The notes below the pieces were generated by a model that saw nothing but the letters and a program-made list of their open reading frames with translations, was not told the DNA's origin and ran no database searches. A stretch of 64,000 bases of DNA. Source: Ramlibacter alkalitolerans. GTDB taxonomy: Bacteria > Pseudomonadota > Gammaproteobacteria > Burkholderiales > Burkholderiaceae_C. Below, one piece after another: positions 40,254-52,913 of the stretch. The stretch's first letter is position 1; every line of letters starts with the position of its first letter. Location of the stretch: NCBI RefSeq assembly GCF_016722765.1, contig NZ_JAEQND010000010.1, forward strand, positions 120,001 to 184,000. The letters run 5' to 3'. Position numbers and translations under genes: made by a program.

Positions 40254-40508
40254 TCAATACCGCCTGCGCCCCCGCACCATCGCGAAGATGAACAACAGCA
40301 GCACCGCACCGATCACCGAGGCGATCCAGCCGGCCGGATCGTTCGGTCCGTACAGGCCCATGGCCTGGCCGATGAAGCGCGCGACGAACGCGCCGGCGAT
40401 GCCGAGGAGCGTGGTCATGATGATGCCCATGCGGTCATTGCCGGGCTTCACCGCGCGGGCGATCAGGCCCACGATGAAGCCGACGATGATGGTGCCGATG
40501 ATCGACAT
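40254..40508 (-). CDS. GlsB/YeaQ/YmgE family stress-response membrane protein
   Basis: An 84-residue protein with three membrane segments; GTIIVGFIVGLIARAVKPG and GIIMTTLLGIAGAFVARFIG are typical of the family (transglycosylase-associated proteins). The C-terminus is a cluster of arginines. GGAG precedes the ATG. The precise role is unknown; members are induced by stress. Confidence 0.88.
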   Translation of the reverse strand: MSIIGTIIVGFIVGLIARAVKPGNDRMGIIMTTLLGIAGAFVARFIGQAMGLYGPNDPAGWIASVIGAVLLLFIFAMVRGRRRY

Positions 40509-40636
40509 GTGGATCTCCAGACGAGTTTGCTTGTGGGGAGCATGCTAGGGAGCGCACCGGGGCGGCTCTGTAGGCCAGCAGGAGTTCCTGCGTAGGCAGG
40601 GGCAGGTCCAGCGCAACCGTACGCCACCCCGGCCGC

Positions 40637-43537
<2,901 letters not shown>

Positions 43538-43701
43538 CAAGGGAAAACCCGAAATGATAGGCCGCGGCGCTCCTGCGCGCACGGGTCGCCCGTCCAGCGC
43601 GGCCGGAGCGCCGAGCCGTAACGACCGCAGCCTTTTGTTTCCATCGGGGAAGGAACGGGTACCGCTCATCGTTCATGGCGTACCACCACTGGAGGACACG
43701 C

Positions 43702-44259
43702 ATGACCCGTCCCTACGATCCCGCCTCGCCCATCGCCAGCCGCCACTTCCCCGCCCAGGGCGCCCTGCTGCGCCTGCTGGCCGGCACCGCGCTGGCCGCC
43801 GTGGCGGCCACGACGCTGCTCACCACCGACATGGCGCATGCCGCGCAGCCGCTGCTGAAATTCGACGGCGGCATCGGCTCCCAGCCGCTGGCGGCGGGCG
43901 CCGTACCCAATGCGGTCTTCGACGTCAACCCGGGCGGGCGCCCGTGGGTGATCGAACGGCTGACCGCCACCATCGACATCAACAGCAACATCAAGGTGGA
44001 CGGCCGCGGCCTGCTGCTGGGTGGCGGCAACGCCGTCGGCCGCACCGGCGGGCAGAGCGTCCGGCCGCTGCTCCTGTGCAACGACGGGACGACCGTCACC
44101 TCCAGGCACACGACGCCCGCCAAGGCCCTGGAGGCCGACGGCGACTTCAGCTTCAACGAGCCCCTGACGCCCCAGGTGCCGCCGTCCTGCGGCAACCCCA
44201 TCCTGCTGATCGTCAACACGGGCGGCGCGTGGTTCGCCGCCGGCATTCCGAAGAACTGA
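43702..44259 (+). CDS. Secreted hypothetical protein, 185 aa
   Basis: The ATG at 43702 follows GGAGG at ideal distance. The N-terminus carries basic residues, a hydrophobic stretch (LLRLLAGTALAAVAATTLL) and a likely cleavage after AHAAQ. The mature about 130 residues contain two cysteines (LLLCND and PPSCGN), which could form a disulfide, and beta-rich segments. I do not recognise the family. It is divergent from uvrA; a perfect 7-bp inverted repeat follows the stop. Confidence 0.75.
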   Translation: MTRPYDPASPIASRHFPAQGALLRLLAGTALAAVAATTLLTTDMAHAAQPLLKFDGGIGSQPLAAGAVPNAVFDVNPGGRPWVIERLTATIDINSNIKVDGRGLLLGGGNAVGRTGGQSVRPLLLCNDGTTVTSRHTTPAKALEADGDFSFNEPLTPQVPPSCGNPILLIVNTGGAWFAAGIPKN

Positions 44260-44281
44260 GCGTCCGTTGCTGGCGAGCCCG

Positions 44282-44307
44282 CTTCCCGAAGCCTTGGCGC
44301 CGGGAAG
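44282..44307. terminator. Candidate terminator hairpin
   Basis: CTTCCCG and CGGGAAG form a perfect 7-bp stem around a 12-base loop, 22 bases after the secreted hypothetical gene and before the MFS gene. There is no U-tract; an operator for the MFS gene is an alternative. Confidence 0.35.
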
Positions 44308-44371
44308 TCCCTGATCGGGGAGAATCCTGCCTTGAGCCGGACGGTGCGTCCGCCAGCAGATCTCCCCCTCC

Positions 44372-45613
44372 GTGAATTCCATCCCTGTTCCCGCCGGCGC
44401 CAGCCGCATGACGCCGGCCGAGCGCCGCGCCAGCGCTTCGCTCGCGATGATCTTCGCAGCCCGCATGCTCGGGCTGTTCCTCGTGCTGCCGGTCTTCGCG
44501 CTGGAGGCCGCCCGCTACCCGGGCGGCAGCGATCCGGCGCTGGTGGGCCTGGCCATGGGCATCTACGGCCTCACGCAGGGCGTGCTGCAGATCCCCTACG
44601 GGCTCGCCTCCGACCGCTTCGGCCGCAAGCGCGTGATCGTGCTGGGCCTGCTGGTGTTCGCGGTCGGCAGCTTCATCGCCGCGGCGGCGCCCAGCCTGCA
44701 CTGGCTGCTGATCGGGCGCGCCGTGCAGGGCGCCGGGGCCGTGTCGGCGGCGGTGACGGCGCTGCTGGCGGACCAGACGCGCGACATCGTGCGCACCAAG
44801 GCCATGGCCATGGTCGGCGCCAGCATCGGCCTGGTGTTCGCCGTCTCGCTGGTGGCCGCGCCGCTGCTGGCGGCGCGCATCGGCCTGCATGGCCTGTTCA
44901 CGGTCACCGGGGTGCTGGCGCTGAGCTGCATCGCGGTGGTGCTGTGGTGGACGCCCGCCGAGCCCGTGCAGCACGCCAACGTGCCGCGCGGCCGCCTGGC
45001 CGACGTGCTGAAGCACCCGCCGCTGGTGCGGCTGGATATCGGCGTGTTCGTGCTGCATGCCGTCCAGGTGGCGATGTGGGTGGCGGTGCCGGCGATGCTG
45101 GTGCAGTCCGGGCTGGCGAAGGACCGCCACTGGCAGGTCTACCTGCCGGCCGTGCTCGCCTCGTTCGTGGTCATGGGCGGCATGTTCACCCTGGAGCGGC
45201 GCGGCTACCTGCGCGGGGTGTTCCTCGCGGCCATCGGCCTCGTCATGCTGGTGCAGCTCGGGCTGCTCGCCACGGCGGCCACGCCGAGCCTGCCGGCGCT
45301 GGCCATGCTGCTGTTCCTGTTCTTCTGCGGCTTCAACATCCTGGAGGCGACGCAGCCGAGCCTGGCCTCCCGCCTGGCGCCGCCGCAGTCGCGCGGCGCC
45401 GCGCTCGGTGTGTACAACACACTGCAATCGCTGGGATTTTTTGCCGGCGGGGCCGTCGGCGGCTGGCTGTCCAAGAACGTTGGACCGGCAGGGCTGTTCG
45501 GCGCCGGGGCGGGCCTGATGCTGGTGTGGCTGGTCGCCGCCTGGCCGATGCAGGCGCCGCAGCCCCGCAAGACGGCGGAAGAAGTGCTCGCCGAGGAGGC
45601 CGAGGCCGGCTGA
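44372..45613 (+). CDS. MFS transporter (YajR-like)
   Basis: A 413-residue, 12-helix major facilitator. The A-motif is GLASDRFGRKRVIV, and LLADQTRDIVRTKAMAMVG corresponds to the loop after helix 4-5 in YajR-like exporters. It lacks the extra C-terminal YAM domain of E. coli YajR. The start is GTG at 44372 or ATG at 44408; neither has a good Shine-Dalgarno. It sits between uvrA and ssb, a usual order in Burkholderiales. Confidence 0.88.
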   Translation: MNSIPVPAGASRMTPAERRASASLAMIFAARMLGLFLVLPVFALEAARYPGGSDPALVGLAMGIYGLTQGVLQIPYGLASDRFGRKRVIVLGLLVFAVGSFIAAAAPSLHWLLIGRAVQGAGAVSAAVTALLADQTRDIVRTKAMAMVGASIGLVFAVSLVAAPLLAARIGLHGLFTVTGVLALSCIAVVLWWTPAEPVQHANVPRGRLADVLKHPPLVRLDIGVFVLHAVQVAMWVAVPAMLVQSGLAKDRHWQVYLPAVLASFVVMGGMFTLERRGYLRGVFLAAIGLVMLVQLGLLATAATPSLPALAMLLFLFFCGFNILEATQPSLASRLAPPQSRGAALGVYNTLQSLGFFAGGAVGGWLSKNVGPAGLFGAGAGLMLVWLVAAWPMQAPQPRKTAEEVLAEEAEAG

Positions 45614-45658
45614 GGGCTTCGGTGCAGGCCCGATAATCGACCCCTTAGAGGAGTTTCC

Positions 45659-46162
45659 ATGGCATCCGTGAACAAGGTCATCATCGTCGGCAACCTGGGG
45701 CGCGACCCCGAGACGCGCACGTTCCCGAGTGGCGGCCGCGTGTGCAACGTCACGGTCGCCACCACCGACCGCTGGAAGGACAAGCAGAGCGGCGAGATGC
45801 GCGAGGCGACCGAGTGGCACCGCGTCGTCTTCAACGACCGGCTGGCCGAGATCGCGGGCGAGTACCTGCGCAAGGGCTCGCAGGTGTACATCGAAGGCAG
45901 CATCCGTACCCGCAAGTACACCGACAAGGACGGCGTCGAGAAGTACGCCACCGAAATCCGCGCCGACCAGATGCAGATGCTGGGCAAGCGCGAAGGCATG
46001 GGCTCGCCCTCGGGCGACGACGACGGCGGCTACGACAGCGCGCCGCGCCGTTCCGCGCCCCCCAGCCGCGCGCCTGCGGGCGGAGGCGGTGGCGGCGGCC
46101 AGCGTCCGGCCGCCAAGCCCGCCAGCGGCTTCGACGACATGGACGACGACATCCCGTTCTGA
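45659..46162 (+). CDS. ssb: Single-stranded DNA-binding protein
   Basis: A 167-residue protein with an OB fold (about 1-110; begins [18 protein letters not shown]), a Gly/Pro-rich linker and the acidic tail DDDIPF that recruits DNA-metabolism proteins. AGAGGAG precedes the ATG. A GATAAT -10-like element (45632-45637) lies in the 45-base gap after the MFS gene, so ssb can have its own promoter. Confidence 0.95.
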   Translation: MASVNKVIIVGNLGRDPETRTFPSGGRVCNVTVATTDRWKDKQSGEMREATEWHRVVFNDRLAEIAGEYLRKGSQVYIEGSIRTRKYTDKDGVEKYATEIRADQMQMLGKREGMGSPSGDDDGGYDSAPRRSAPPSRAPAGGGGGGGQRPAAKPASGFDDMDDDIPF

Positions 46163-46229
46163 TTCGCGGCGCGCAGCCGCGCGCTCCCCGTGGCGGCTTG
46201 CGTTGCGCCTCCCCGCTGGCGGCCGGCGT

Positions 46230-46247
46230 TCGGCACCAAAGTGCCGA
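46230..46247. terminator. Candidate terminator after ssb
   Basis: TCGGCAC-CAAA-GTGCCGA: a perfect 7-bp stem with a 4-base loop, about 70 bases after the ssb stop, followed by a short pyrimidine stretch (CCTTTC). Confidence 0.4.
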
Positions 46248-46591
46248 CCTTTCGGCCCGTTCCGGCGATGCCCGGTCCAGGCCTTGCCGCTACTTTCGAG
46301 TCCAGGGCTGCTGTCACCGACAGCGGCGGGACAACGTCCCCTTTCCGGTCACTCCGCGCACCGCGCAGCCGCCGCACCCGAGGTGCCTTGGTGGCCTGAC
46401 GCCCGCGGCGCGGGAGTCATCCTGAGCGCATTTACATCGCGTTACTCAGGATGCAATTGACAACTACCTCGTTATCAACGGGGCAGTGGGTACTGCTCAC
46501 CCGCCATCGGTGCCTTCGGCGCTGCTGAGCTGCCTTTTGCGCGCCAAATCCTAGGTATTGCTGCACAAGTTTCCGGTGGACACACTGGTTT

Positions 46592-46624
46592 ACAGCTCAT
46601 GACAGACCTCTGTCGCCGAGCTGT
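46592..46624 (+). promoter_or_regulatory. Stem-loop in the leader of the RTX peroxidase gene
   Basis: Outer arms ACAGCTC / GAGCTGT (7 bp) enclose inner arms GACAG / CTGTC (5 bp) with a 4-base loop. It ends about 23 bases before the Shine-Dalgarno. It could affect mRNA stability or translation, or be a DNA operator; it does not match a riboswitch class that I know. Confidence 0.4.
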
Positions 46625-46658
46625 CCACCAGCCCTGACCTTTCCCCGGAGGAGCCAGC

Positions 46659-49600
46659 ATGTCTTTCCGCCTCAACCTCGACGACCTCACCCGCATCCTC
46701 GGCCACATCCGGATTGCCGAGCGGCACGTCGAATCGGGCTACACCCAGCTCACCGACGAGGTGGGCACCCCCCTCGGCAACCTCGTGCCCTTCGGGCTGC
46801 GCACCGTGAGCGGCCAGTACAACAACTTGGTGCACACCACCTACGGCGCGGCCGACGAGCTCATGCCGCGGCTGCTGACGCCCGAGTTCCAGGAAGCGGA
46901 GGCCAACCCGCGCACCGGCCAGCCGACCTCGTACGCCCAGACCGCCGGCAGCGTCTACGACTCGCAGCCGCGCACGATCAGCAACCTCATCTCCGACCAG
47001 TCCACCGGCAACCCGGCGGTGTTCGTCGCCGCCTTTGCGGCGATCGGCTCCACCGACCCCTGGGGCGATTCGGCGAAGTACGCGGCGGCGCGACAGGCCA
47101 CTGAGCAGGCTGCCGCCGACCTGCAGCAACTGCTCGATGCCATCGCCGCCGGCACCGACCCGGCCCCGGACCCCGCCGCAGTGGCGCTGGCCCAGGCGCG
47201 CGCCGACGATGCCGCGGCTGCGTTCGAAGCGCTGCCGGCGCAGCTCGGCCTGCAGTTCGACGTGCACGACAAGTCGATCTTCGTGCCCAACGTGATGCCG
47301 GACCTGGGCGACACGGCGCCCTTCAACGGCTTCCTCACGCTCTTCGGGCAGTTCTTCGACCACGGCCTGGACCTGGTCGGCAAGGGCGGCAGCGGCACGG
47401 TCTACATGCCTCTGCAGCCGGACGATCCGCTCTACGTGGAAGGCAGCCCGACCAACTTCATGGTCCTGACGCGCGCCACCAACCAGCCCGGGCCGGACGG
47501 CGTGCTCGGCACGGCAGACGACATCCGCGAGCACCGCAACGAGACCACGCCCTACGTGGACCTCAACCAGGTCTACGGGTCGCACGAATCGCACCAGGTG
47601 TTCCTGCGCGAATACGTGCGGGTGGAGGTCGACGGCGTGCCGAAGACCGTGGCCACCGGCCGGATGCTGGAGGGCGGGAACGGCGGCCCGCCGACCTGGG
47701 CGGACGTCAAGCAGCAGGCGCGCGAGATGCTGGGCATCGAGCTCGCCGACATGGACGTGCTGCGCGTGCCGCTGGTGGCATCCGACCTGTACGGCAACTT
47801 CGAACCGGGCGCGAACGGCTATGCGCAGCTGGTCACGGCCACCGGATTGATCGAAGGCGATCCGGCCGCGCCCGTCGAGGCTTCGCTCGCCCTCGGCGCC
47901 GGCCGCGCCTTCCTGGCCGATATCGCGCACAACGCGGTGCCGGGGCTGGTGGACGACGACCGCAATCCCCTCACGCCCGAAGTGGCCAAGCTGGCCGATG
48001 AAGACGACGTGGCCGGCAACGGCATCCCGCTGAACGCCTTCGGCCAGGCGACCACGTACGACAACGAGCTGCTCGATCGCCACTACATCGTCGGTGACGG
48101 GCGCGGCAACGAGAACATCGGCCTGACCTCGGTGCACGCCGTGTTCCACGGCGAGCACAACAACCGCATCGACCAGATCCAGGCCGAGATCCTGGCCAGC
48201 GGCGACATCGCCTTCATCAACCAGTGGCTGCTCGCGCCCATCGAAGGCGCAACGCTGCCGGCCGACACCAGCACCCTGGCGTGGAACGGGGAGCGGCTGT
48301 TCCAGGCGGCGCGCTTCAGCACCGAGATGGTGTACCAGCACCTGGTGTTCGAGGAGTTCGCCCGGCTGGTCTCGCCGGACGTCGATCCCTTCCTGTTCTC
48401 CAACACGGTGGAGATCGACGCGGCCATCGTCGCCGAATTCGCCCACGTGGTGTACCGCTTCGGCCACTCCATGCTGCGCGAGACGGTGGACCGACTGGAC
48501 GCCGACGGCCAGACCTCCAGCGACATCGGCCTGATCGACGCCTTCCTCAACCCGCTCGCCTTCGCCGCCAGCGGCGCCACGGCGGAGGAAGCGGCCGGCG
48601 CCATCCTGCGCGGGATGACCCGCCAGGTGGGCAACGAGATCGACGAGTTCCTCACCGAGGCGCTGCGCAACAACCTCGTGGGCCTGCCCCTGGACCTCGG
48701 CGCGGTGAACATCGCGCGCGGCCGCGACACCGGCGTGCCCTCGCTGAACGTGGCGCGCCGCCAGTTCTTCGAGCAGACGCAGGACAGCACGCTCAAGCCC
48801 TACGACAGCTGGTACGACTTCGCCCTGGCCATCAAGAACCCGGCGTCCATCATCAACTTCATCGCGGCCTACGGCACGCACGAAAGCATCACGGACGCCA
48901 CCACCGTCGAAGACAAGCGCGCGGCCGCGAGCCTGCTGGTGATGGGCGGTGCCGGCGCGCCGGCCGACCGCACGGACTTCCTCAACGCCACCGGCGAGTG
49001 GGCCGGCGGCGCCCTGGGCGGCCTGGAGAACGTCGACCTGTGGATCGGCGGGCTGGCCGAGAAGAAGATGCCCTTCGGCGGCCTGCTGGGCACGACCTTC
49101 AACTTCGTCTTCGAAGTGCAGATGGAGAACCTGCAGGAAGGCGACCGCTTCTACTACCTGAGCCGGGCGCAGGGCATGAACCTGCTCAACCAGCTGGAAG
49201 CGGATTCCTTCGCCGAGCTGGTGATGCGCAACACCGACCTCGGAAACGCCGGCGCCACGCACCTGCCGGGCGCCGCCTTCCTCACGGCCGCCTACATCCT
49301 GGAGCTCGATCGCACGCGCCAGAACGTCGACGACCCGAACCATTCCGATCCGATCCTGGCCAGCTTCCGGCCGATGGTGGAGCGGCGCGATACCGACGGC
49401 GATGGCATCGACGACTACCTGCGCTACTCCGGCGTCGACCACGTGGTGCTCGGTGGCACCGAGGGCAACGACACCCTGATCGGCGGCGAGGGCGACGACA
49501 CGCTCTGGGGCGACGGCGGCGACGACCGGCTCGAAGGCGGCTTCGGCGTGGACCACCTGTTCGGCGGCGACGGCAACGACATCATCACGGACTCGGGCAC

Positions 49601-52547
49601 CGACTCCGGCGCGGCCGACGTGATCCACGGGGACGGCGGCGACGACGTGATCAACGGCGGCAACGGCCTCGACCTGATCTTCGGCGGCACCGGCCAGGAC
49701 TTCATCTACGGCGGCGTCGACGGCAAGACCATCAACGGCGGCGAAGGCAACGACTTCGTGCGCGGGCCGGACGGCCTGAGCTTCATCCTCGGCAACGAAG
49801 GCGACGACTGGCTCGAAGGCGGCGACAGCTTCGACACCCTGGCCGGCGACAACTCCGAGCTGTTCTTCAACAGCCCCATCATCGGCCACGACGTGCTCAA
49901 CGGCCGCGGCAACGACAACGACTACGACGCCGAGTCGGGCGACGACATCATGTTCCAGGGCCTGGGAATCCAGCGCAGCAACGGCATGGCCGGCTTCGAC
50001 TGGGCGATCCACAAGGGCGAGGCGCAGGGCGCCAACTCGGACCTGGGCATCCCGCTCTTCGTCAACCAGCAGGAGTTCATCCTGCGAGACCGCTTCGACC
50101 TGGTGGAGGGCCTGTCCGGCTGGGTGCACGACGACATCCTCACCGGCCGCGACTTCGTCACGGGCGCCATCGGCGGCAGCGGGGGCGCCGCCATTTCCGA
50201 TCCGACCATGCCCTTCACGTCCTACTCCAACGCCTTGCTGGAGGAGGGCGTCGCGCGCATCGACGGCCTGGCGCCGCTGGTGGCGCACCTCGGTCGCGTC
50301 ACGCTCCATGTGGCCGGCAAGCAGCACACGGCCGTCGTGTTCGACCCGGAAGCGATCGGCTACGACGAGGCGGGCAACGCCGTCTCCCTGGAGGACACGC
50401 CGGCGGACATCCTGCTGGGCGGCGCAGGCAGCGACCGCTTCATGGGCAAGGCCGGCAACGACGTGATCGACGGCGACCGCTGGCTGAACGTGCGCATCCG
50501 CATCGCAGACGGCGCCGGCGGCGAGCTTGGCTGGAGCGACGACCTGGGGGGCAAGGTCTATTCCCCGACGGGGCAGGTGCTGTTCGGCGGCCGCACGCTC
50601 GACCAGCTGATGTTCGACCGCACCTTGGATCCGGGGCGCCTGAGCATCGTGCGTGAGATCCTCGACGGGGATCCCACCGACGCCGCCATCGACGAGGCGG
50701 TGTACCGCGGCAACCGCGAGGAGTACACGATCACCGCCAACCTGGACGGCTCGTTCACGGTGGCCCACGTGGATCCGTCGGACGAGGCGATCGACGACGG
50801 CATCGATCGCCTGTTCAACATCGAGCGGCTGGTCTTCGCCGACCAGACGATGATGATCGGCCAGCGCGACATCCAGGGAACCGCCGGCAACGACGTGCTG
50901 GTCGGCGACGACCGCTACGAGCGCATCTACGGCCTGGGCGGCGATGACCAGTTGTTCGGCATGGGCGCGAGCGACGTGCTCGTTGGCGGCCTCGGAAACG
51001 ACGTGATCTCCGGCGGCGACGGCGACGACACCCTGGACGGCGGCGCCGGCAACGACACCCTGGTCGGCGGCGACGGCGATGACATCCTGGACGGAGGGCT
51101 GGGCAACGACACCATCGACGGTGGTGCCGGCAACGACACGATCCTGGCCGGGGTCGGGCACGGCATCGACAGCGTCGACGGCGGCGACGGGGACGACACC
51201 CTGGTGCTGACGGGCAACGCCGCCAACGAGATGCTGCGCGTCGTCGTGGCGGGGGGCAGCATCGCTTCCGTCGGGGGTGGAACGGTGCAGGGCGTGGAGG
51301 CCATCTCGGCCGACACGGGGGCCGGTGTCGACACCCTCAGCTACGTCGGAAGCACCGATGCCGTCGTCGTTGACCTGGGCGCCGGGACGGCGTCGGGCTT
51401 CGCGTCCGTCGCCGGCATCGAGAACGTGATCGGCACGAGCGGCGACGACCTGCTGATCGGGGCGGCCGGCGTCGACAACGTTCTCACCGGAGGTGGCGGC
51501 AACGACGTCTTCGTCGTCCACGACACCACGGACGTCGTCAGCGATTCCGGCGTCGGCACCGACGAAGTGCGCTCCTTCACCAACCGCTATGCCATCAACA
51601 ACGTCAACGTCGAGAACCTCACCTTCATCGGTGCGGGCGACTTCACGGGGACGGGCAATGCCGCCGCCAACGTGGTCGTCGGCGGCGCGGGCAACGACAT
51701 CCTGGATGGCGGCGCCGGCAACGACACCTTGACCGGCGGCGCCGGCGACGACGTCCTGATCGGGGGCGCAGGCAACGACACGCTGCTGGGCGGCGACGGC
51801 GACGACATCCTGGATGGCGGCCTGGGAAATGACGACATCGCTGCCGGTGCGGGCAACGACACCATCCTCCGCTCCATCGGCCACGGGGCGGACAGTGTCG
51901 ACGGTGGCGACGGCGTGGACACGCTGGTCGTGACGGGCAATGACGCCAACGAGATGCTGCGGGTGCTGGTGTCCGGAGGCAAGCTGGCGACGATCGCGAA
52001 CGGCACCGTCGTCAACGTGGAATCGGTGACGGCCGACACGCGAGGCGGCATCGACACCCTGAGCTACGCCGGGACCACGGAGGCCGTCTCCGTGGACCTG
52101 GGGGCAGGAACCGCTTCGGGTTTCGCCGCGATCGCAGGCGTCGAGAACGTGACGGGCGGCAGCGGCAGCGACGTCCTGATCGGCGATGCCGGCGACAACA
52201 CGCTCTCCGGCGGTGCCGGCAACGACACCCTCGCCGGCGGCGCCGGCAACGACCTCCTCGACGGCGGTGCCGGCACCGACATCTTCGTGTTCGAGGCGGG
52301 CTTCGGCACCGACCGCATCGTCGGCTTCGATGCCAACGCCGTCGGCGGCCAGGACCTGCTGGACCTGCGCGCACTGGGCATCACCGAAGCCGACTTCGAT
52401 GCGCAGGTGTCCATCTCGGTCCTCGACCTCGACGGCGCCGGCGCGCTGGACACGCTGGTGTCCGTGGGGGGCGGCGTGATCGAGCTGCTGGGCGTGGACG
52501 GCACCGGCGTCAACGCGATCACGCAGGCCGATTTCCTCCTGGCCTGA
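46659..52547 (+). CDS. Secreted animal-type haem peroxidase with RTX calcium-binding repeats
   Basis: A 1962-residue protein. Residues about 100-920 form a haem peroxidase of the peroxidase-cyclooxygenase superfamily: distal His235 in [24 protein letters not shown] (297-308), catalytic Arg503 in FHGEHNNRI and proximal His603 in VYRFGHSML. From about residue 925 onward come blocks of RTX nonapeptides (GGxGxDxLx), near 927-1100, 1424-1510, 1674-1735 and 1830-1880. The C-terminal about 90 residues ([17 protein letters not shown] onward) match a type I secretion target domain. There is no N-terminal signal peptide. The secretion ATPase and adaptor follow directly. It should oxidise halides or organics outside the cell using H2O2. 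GGAGGAG precedes the ATG. Confidence 0.92.
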   Translation: MSFRLNLDDLTRILGHIRIAERHVESGYTQLTDEVGTPLGNLVPFGLRTVSGQYNNLVHTTYGAADELMPRLLTPEFQEAEANPRTGQPTSYAQTAGSVYDSQPRTISNLISDQSTGNPAVFVAAFAAIGSTDPWGDSAKYAAARQATEQAAADLQQLLDAIAAGTDPAPDPAAVALAQARADDAAAAFEALPAQLGLQFDVHDKSIFVPNVMPDLGDTAPFNGFLTLFGQFFDHGLDLVGKGGSGTVYMPLQPDDPLYVEGSPTNFMVLTRATNQPGPDGVLGTADDIREHRNETTPYVDLNQVYGSHESHQVFLREYVRVEVDGVPKTVATGRMLEGGNGGPPTWADVKQQAREMLGIELADMDVLRVPLVASDLYGNFEPGANGYAQLVTATGLIEGDPAAPVEASLALGAGRAFLADIAHNAVPGLVDDDRNPLTPEVAKLADEDDVAGNGIPLNAFGQATTYDNELLDRHYIVGDGRGNENIGLTSVHAVFHGEHNNRIDQIQAEILASGDIAFINQWLLAPIEGATLPADTSTLAWNGERLFQAARFSTEMVYQHLVFEEFARLVSPDVDPFLFSNTVEIDAAIVAEFAHVVYRFGHSMLRETVDRLDADGQTSSDIGLIDAFLNPLAFAASGATAEEAAGAILRGMTRQVGNEIDEFLTEALRNNLVGLPLDLGAVNIARGRDTGVPSLNVARRQFFEQTQDSTLKPYDSWYDFALAIKNPASIINFIAAYGTHESITDATTVEDKRAAASLLVMGGAGAPADRTDFLNATGEWAGGALGGLENVDLWIGGLAEKKMPFGGLLGTTFNFVFEVQMENLQEGDRFYYLSRAQGMNLLNQLEADSFAELVMRNTDLGNAGATHLPGAAFLTAAYILELDRTRQNVDDPNHSDPILASFRPMVERRDTDGDGIDDYLRYSGVDHVVLGGTEGNDTLIGGEGDDTLWGDGGDDRLEGGFGVDHLFGGDGNDIITDSGTDSGAADVIHGDGGDDVINGGNGLDLIFGGTGQDFIYGGVDGKTINGGEGNDFVRGPDGLSFILGNEGDDWLEGGDSFDTLAGDNSELFFNSPIIGHDVLNGRGNDNDYDAESGDDIMFQGLGIQRSNGMAGFDWAIHKGEAQGANSDLGIPLFVNQQEFILRDRFDLVEGLSGWVHDDILTGRDFVTGAIGGSGGAAISDPTMPFTSYSNALLEEGVARIDGLAPLVAHLGRVTLHVAGKQHTAVVFDPEAIGYDEAGNAVSLEDTPADILLGGAGSDRFMGKAGNDVIDGDRWLNVRIRIADGAGGELGWSDDLGGKVYSPTGQVLFGGRTLDQLMFDRTLDPGRLSIVREILDGDPTDAAIDEAVYRGNREEYTITANLDGSFTVAHVDPSDEAIDDGIDRLFNIERLVFADQTMMIGQRDIQGTAGNDVLVGDDRYERIYGLGGDDQLFGMGASDVLVGGLGNDVISGGDGDDTLDGGAGNDTLVGGDGDDILDGGLGNDTIDGGAGNDTILAGVGHGIDSVDGGDGDDTLVLTGNAANEMLRVVVAGGSIASVGGGTVQGVEAISADTGAGVDTLSYVGSTDAVVVDLGAGTASGFASVAGIENVIGTSGDDLLIGAAGVDNVLTGGGGNDVFVVHDTTDVVSDSGVGTDEVRSFTNRYAINNVNVENLTFIGAGDFTGTGNAAANVVVGGAGNDILDGGAGNDTLTGGAGDDVLIGGAGNDTLLGGDGDDILDGGLGNDDIAAGAGNDTILRSIGHGADSVDGGDGVDTLVVTGNDANEMLRVLVSGGKLATIANGTVVNVESVTADTRGGIDTLSYAGTTEAVSVDLGAGTASGFAAIAGVENVTGGSGSDVLIGDAGDNTLSGGAGNDTLAGGAGNDLLDGGAGTDIFVFEAGFGTDRIVGFDANAVGGQDLLDLRALGITEADFDAQVSISVLDLDGAGALDTLVSVGGGVIELLGVDGTGVNAITQADFLLA
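51066..52180 (+). repeat. Internal duplication in the RTX region (about 723-bp period)
   Basis: Two modules of about 125 residues (starting near 51066 and 51789) are similar to each other: each has RTX repeats, then GHG(I/A)[11 protein letters not shown](A/D)ANEMLRV, a beta-rich stretch and [12 protein letters not shown], then new RTX repeats. The offset is 723 bases (241 codons). It implies tandem growth of the calcium-binding stalk. Confidence 0.7.
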
Positions 52548-52586
52548 GTCACGACGGCATCACCACCAAGAAAAGGGAGCGGAGAC

Positions 52587-52913
52587 ATGCAGGAGCAGGC
52601 AAGCCAGAGGGAGCCGGTGGGCAGGGTGGTGGCGCCGCCGCCGGCCAGGACCCTGCGCGCGGTGACGGATGCGCGGGAGGTCGAGGCCGTGCTGCTGGCG
52701 CGCATCCACCAGGTCGGCGCGCGCAAGCAGGAACTGGCGAGCACCCTGGCCAGCCTGTACGACATCGCGCGCCAGCTCGCGCACTCGTACCGCGTGCAGC
52801 TCGAGACCATCGAGCGGCTGCGGGCGCGGGTGCGCGCGCTGGAGGCGGCGGCGCCTGAGCCGCCGTCCGACGACGAAGCGCTTCGGGTTCCGAACCGGAG
52901 CGCAAGATCGTGA
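52587..52913 (+). CDS. Small helical protein between RTX peroxidase and secretion ATPase
   Basis: A 108-residue soluble protein. Residues about 30-95 are continuous helix with heptad-like spacing (LLARIHQVGARKQELAS, YRVQLETIERLRARVRALEAAAP), so a coiled coil is likely. GGGAGCGGAG precedes the ATG. The stop shares GTGA with the start of the secretion ATPase, so it is translationally coupled to it. I do not recognise a family. By position it may be a chaperone for the RTX substrate or a structural accessory of the type I system. Confidence 0.75.
   Translation: MQEQASQREPVGRVVAPPPARTLRAVTDAREVEAVLLARIHQVGARKQELASTLASLYDIARQLAHSYRVQLETIERLRARVRALEAAAPEPPSDDEALRVPNRSARS

Larger units (their letters stand above)
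46163..46658. other. 496-base regulatory region upstream of the RTX peroxidase gene
   Basis: No gene is seen. It holds the ssb terminator candidate, an inverted repeat CATCCTGAG...CTCAGGATG (46418-46453, with additional CGC/GCG pairing inside), a perfect -35 hexamer TTGACA (46457-46462) that lacks a good -10 at 16-18 bases, a stem-loop at 46592-46624 and the ribosome binding site GGAGGAG before 46659. The middle part is visibly less GC-rich than the rest of the window, as expected for a regulated promoter. Confidence 0.6.

Noticed and set aside
46590..51884. A very long open frame (1764 codons) on the minus strand opposite the RTX peroxidase gene
   Set aside because: GC-rich repetitive RTX coding sequence keeps the complementary frame open. 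The translation has no recognisable domain and is dominated by repeats of Val/Ala/Asp/Gly, while the plus strand has clear peroxidase motifs and a ribosome binding site.
49440..52290. Possible CRISPR-like or minisatellite array
   Set aside because: The repeated 18-27-base units are in-frame codons for RTX nonapeptides inside one long gene, with no constant repeat/spacer structure.
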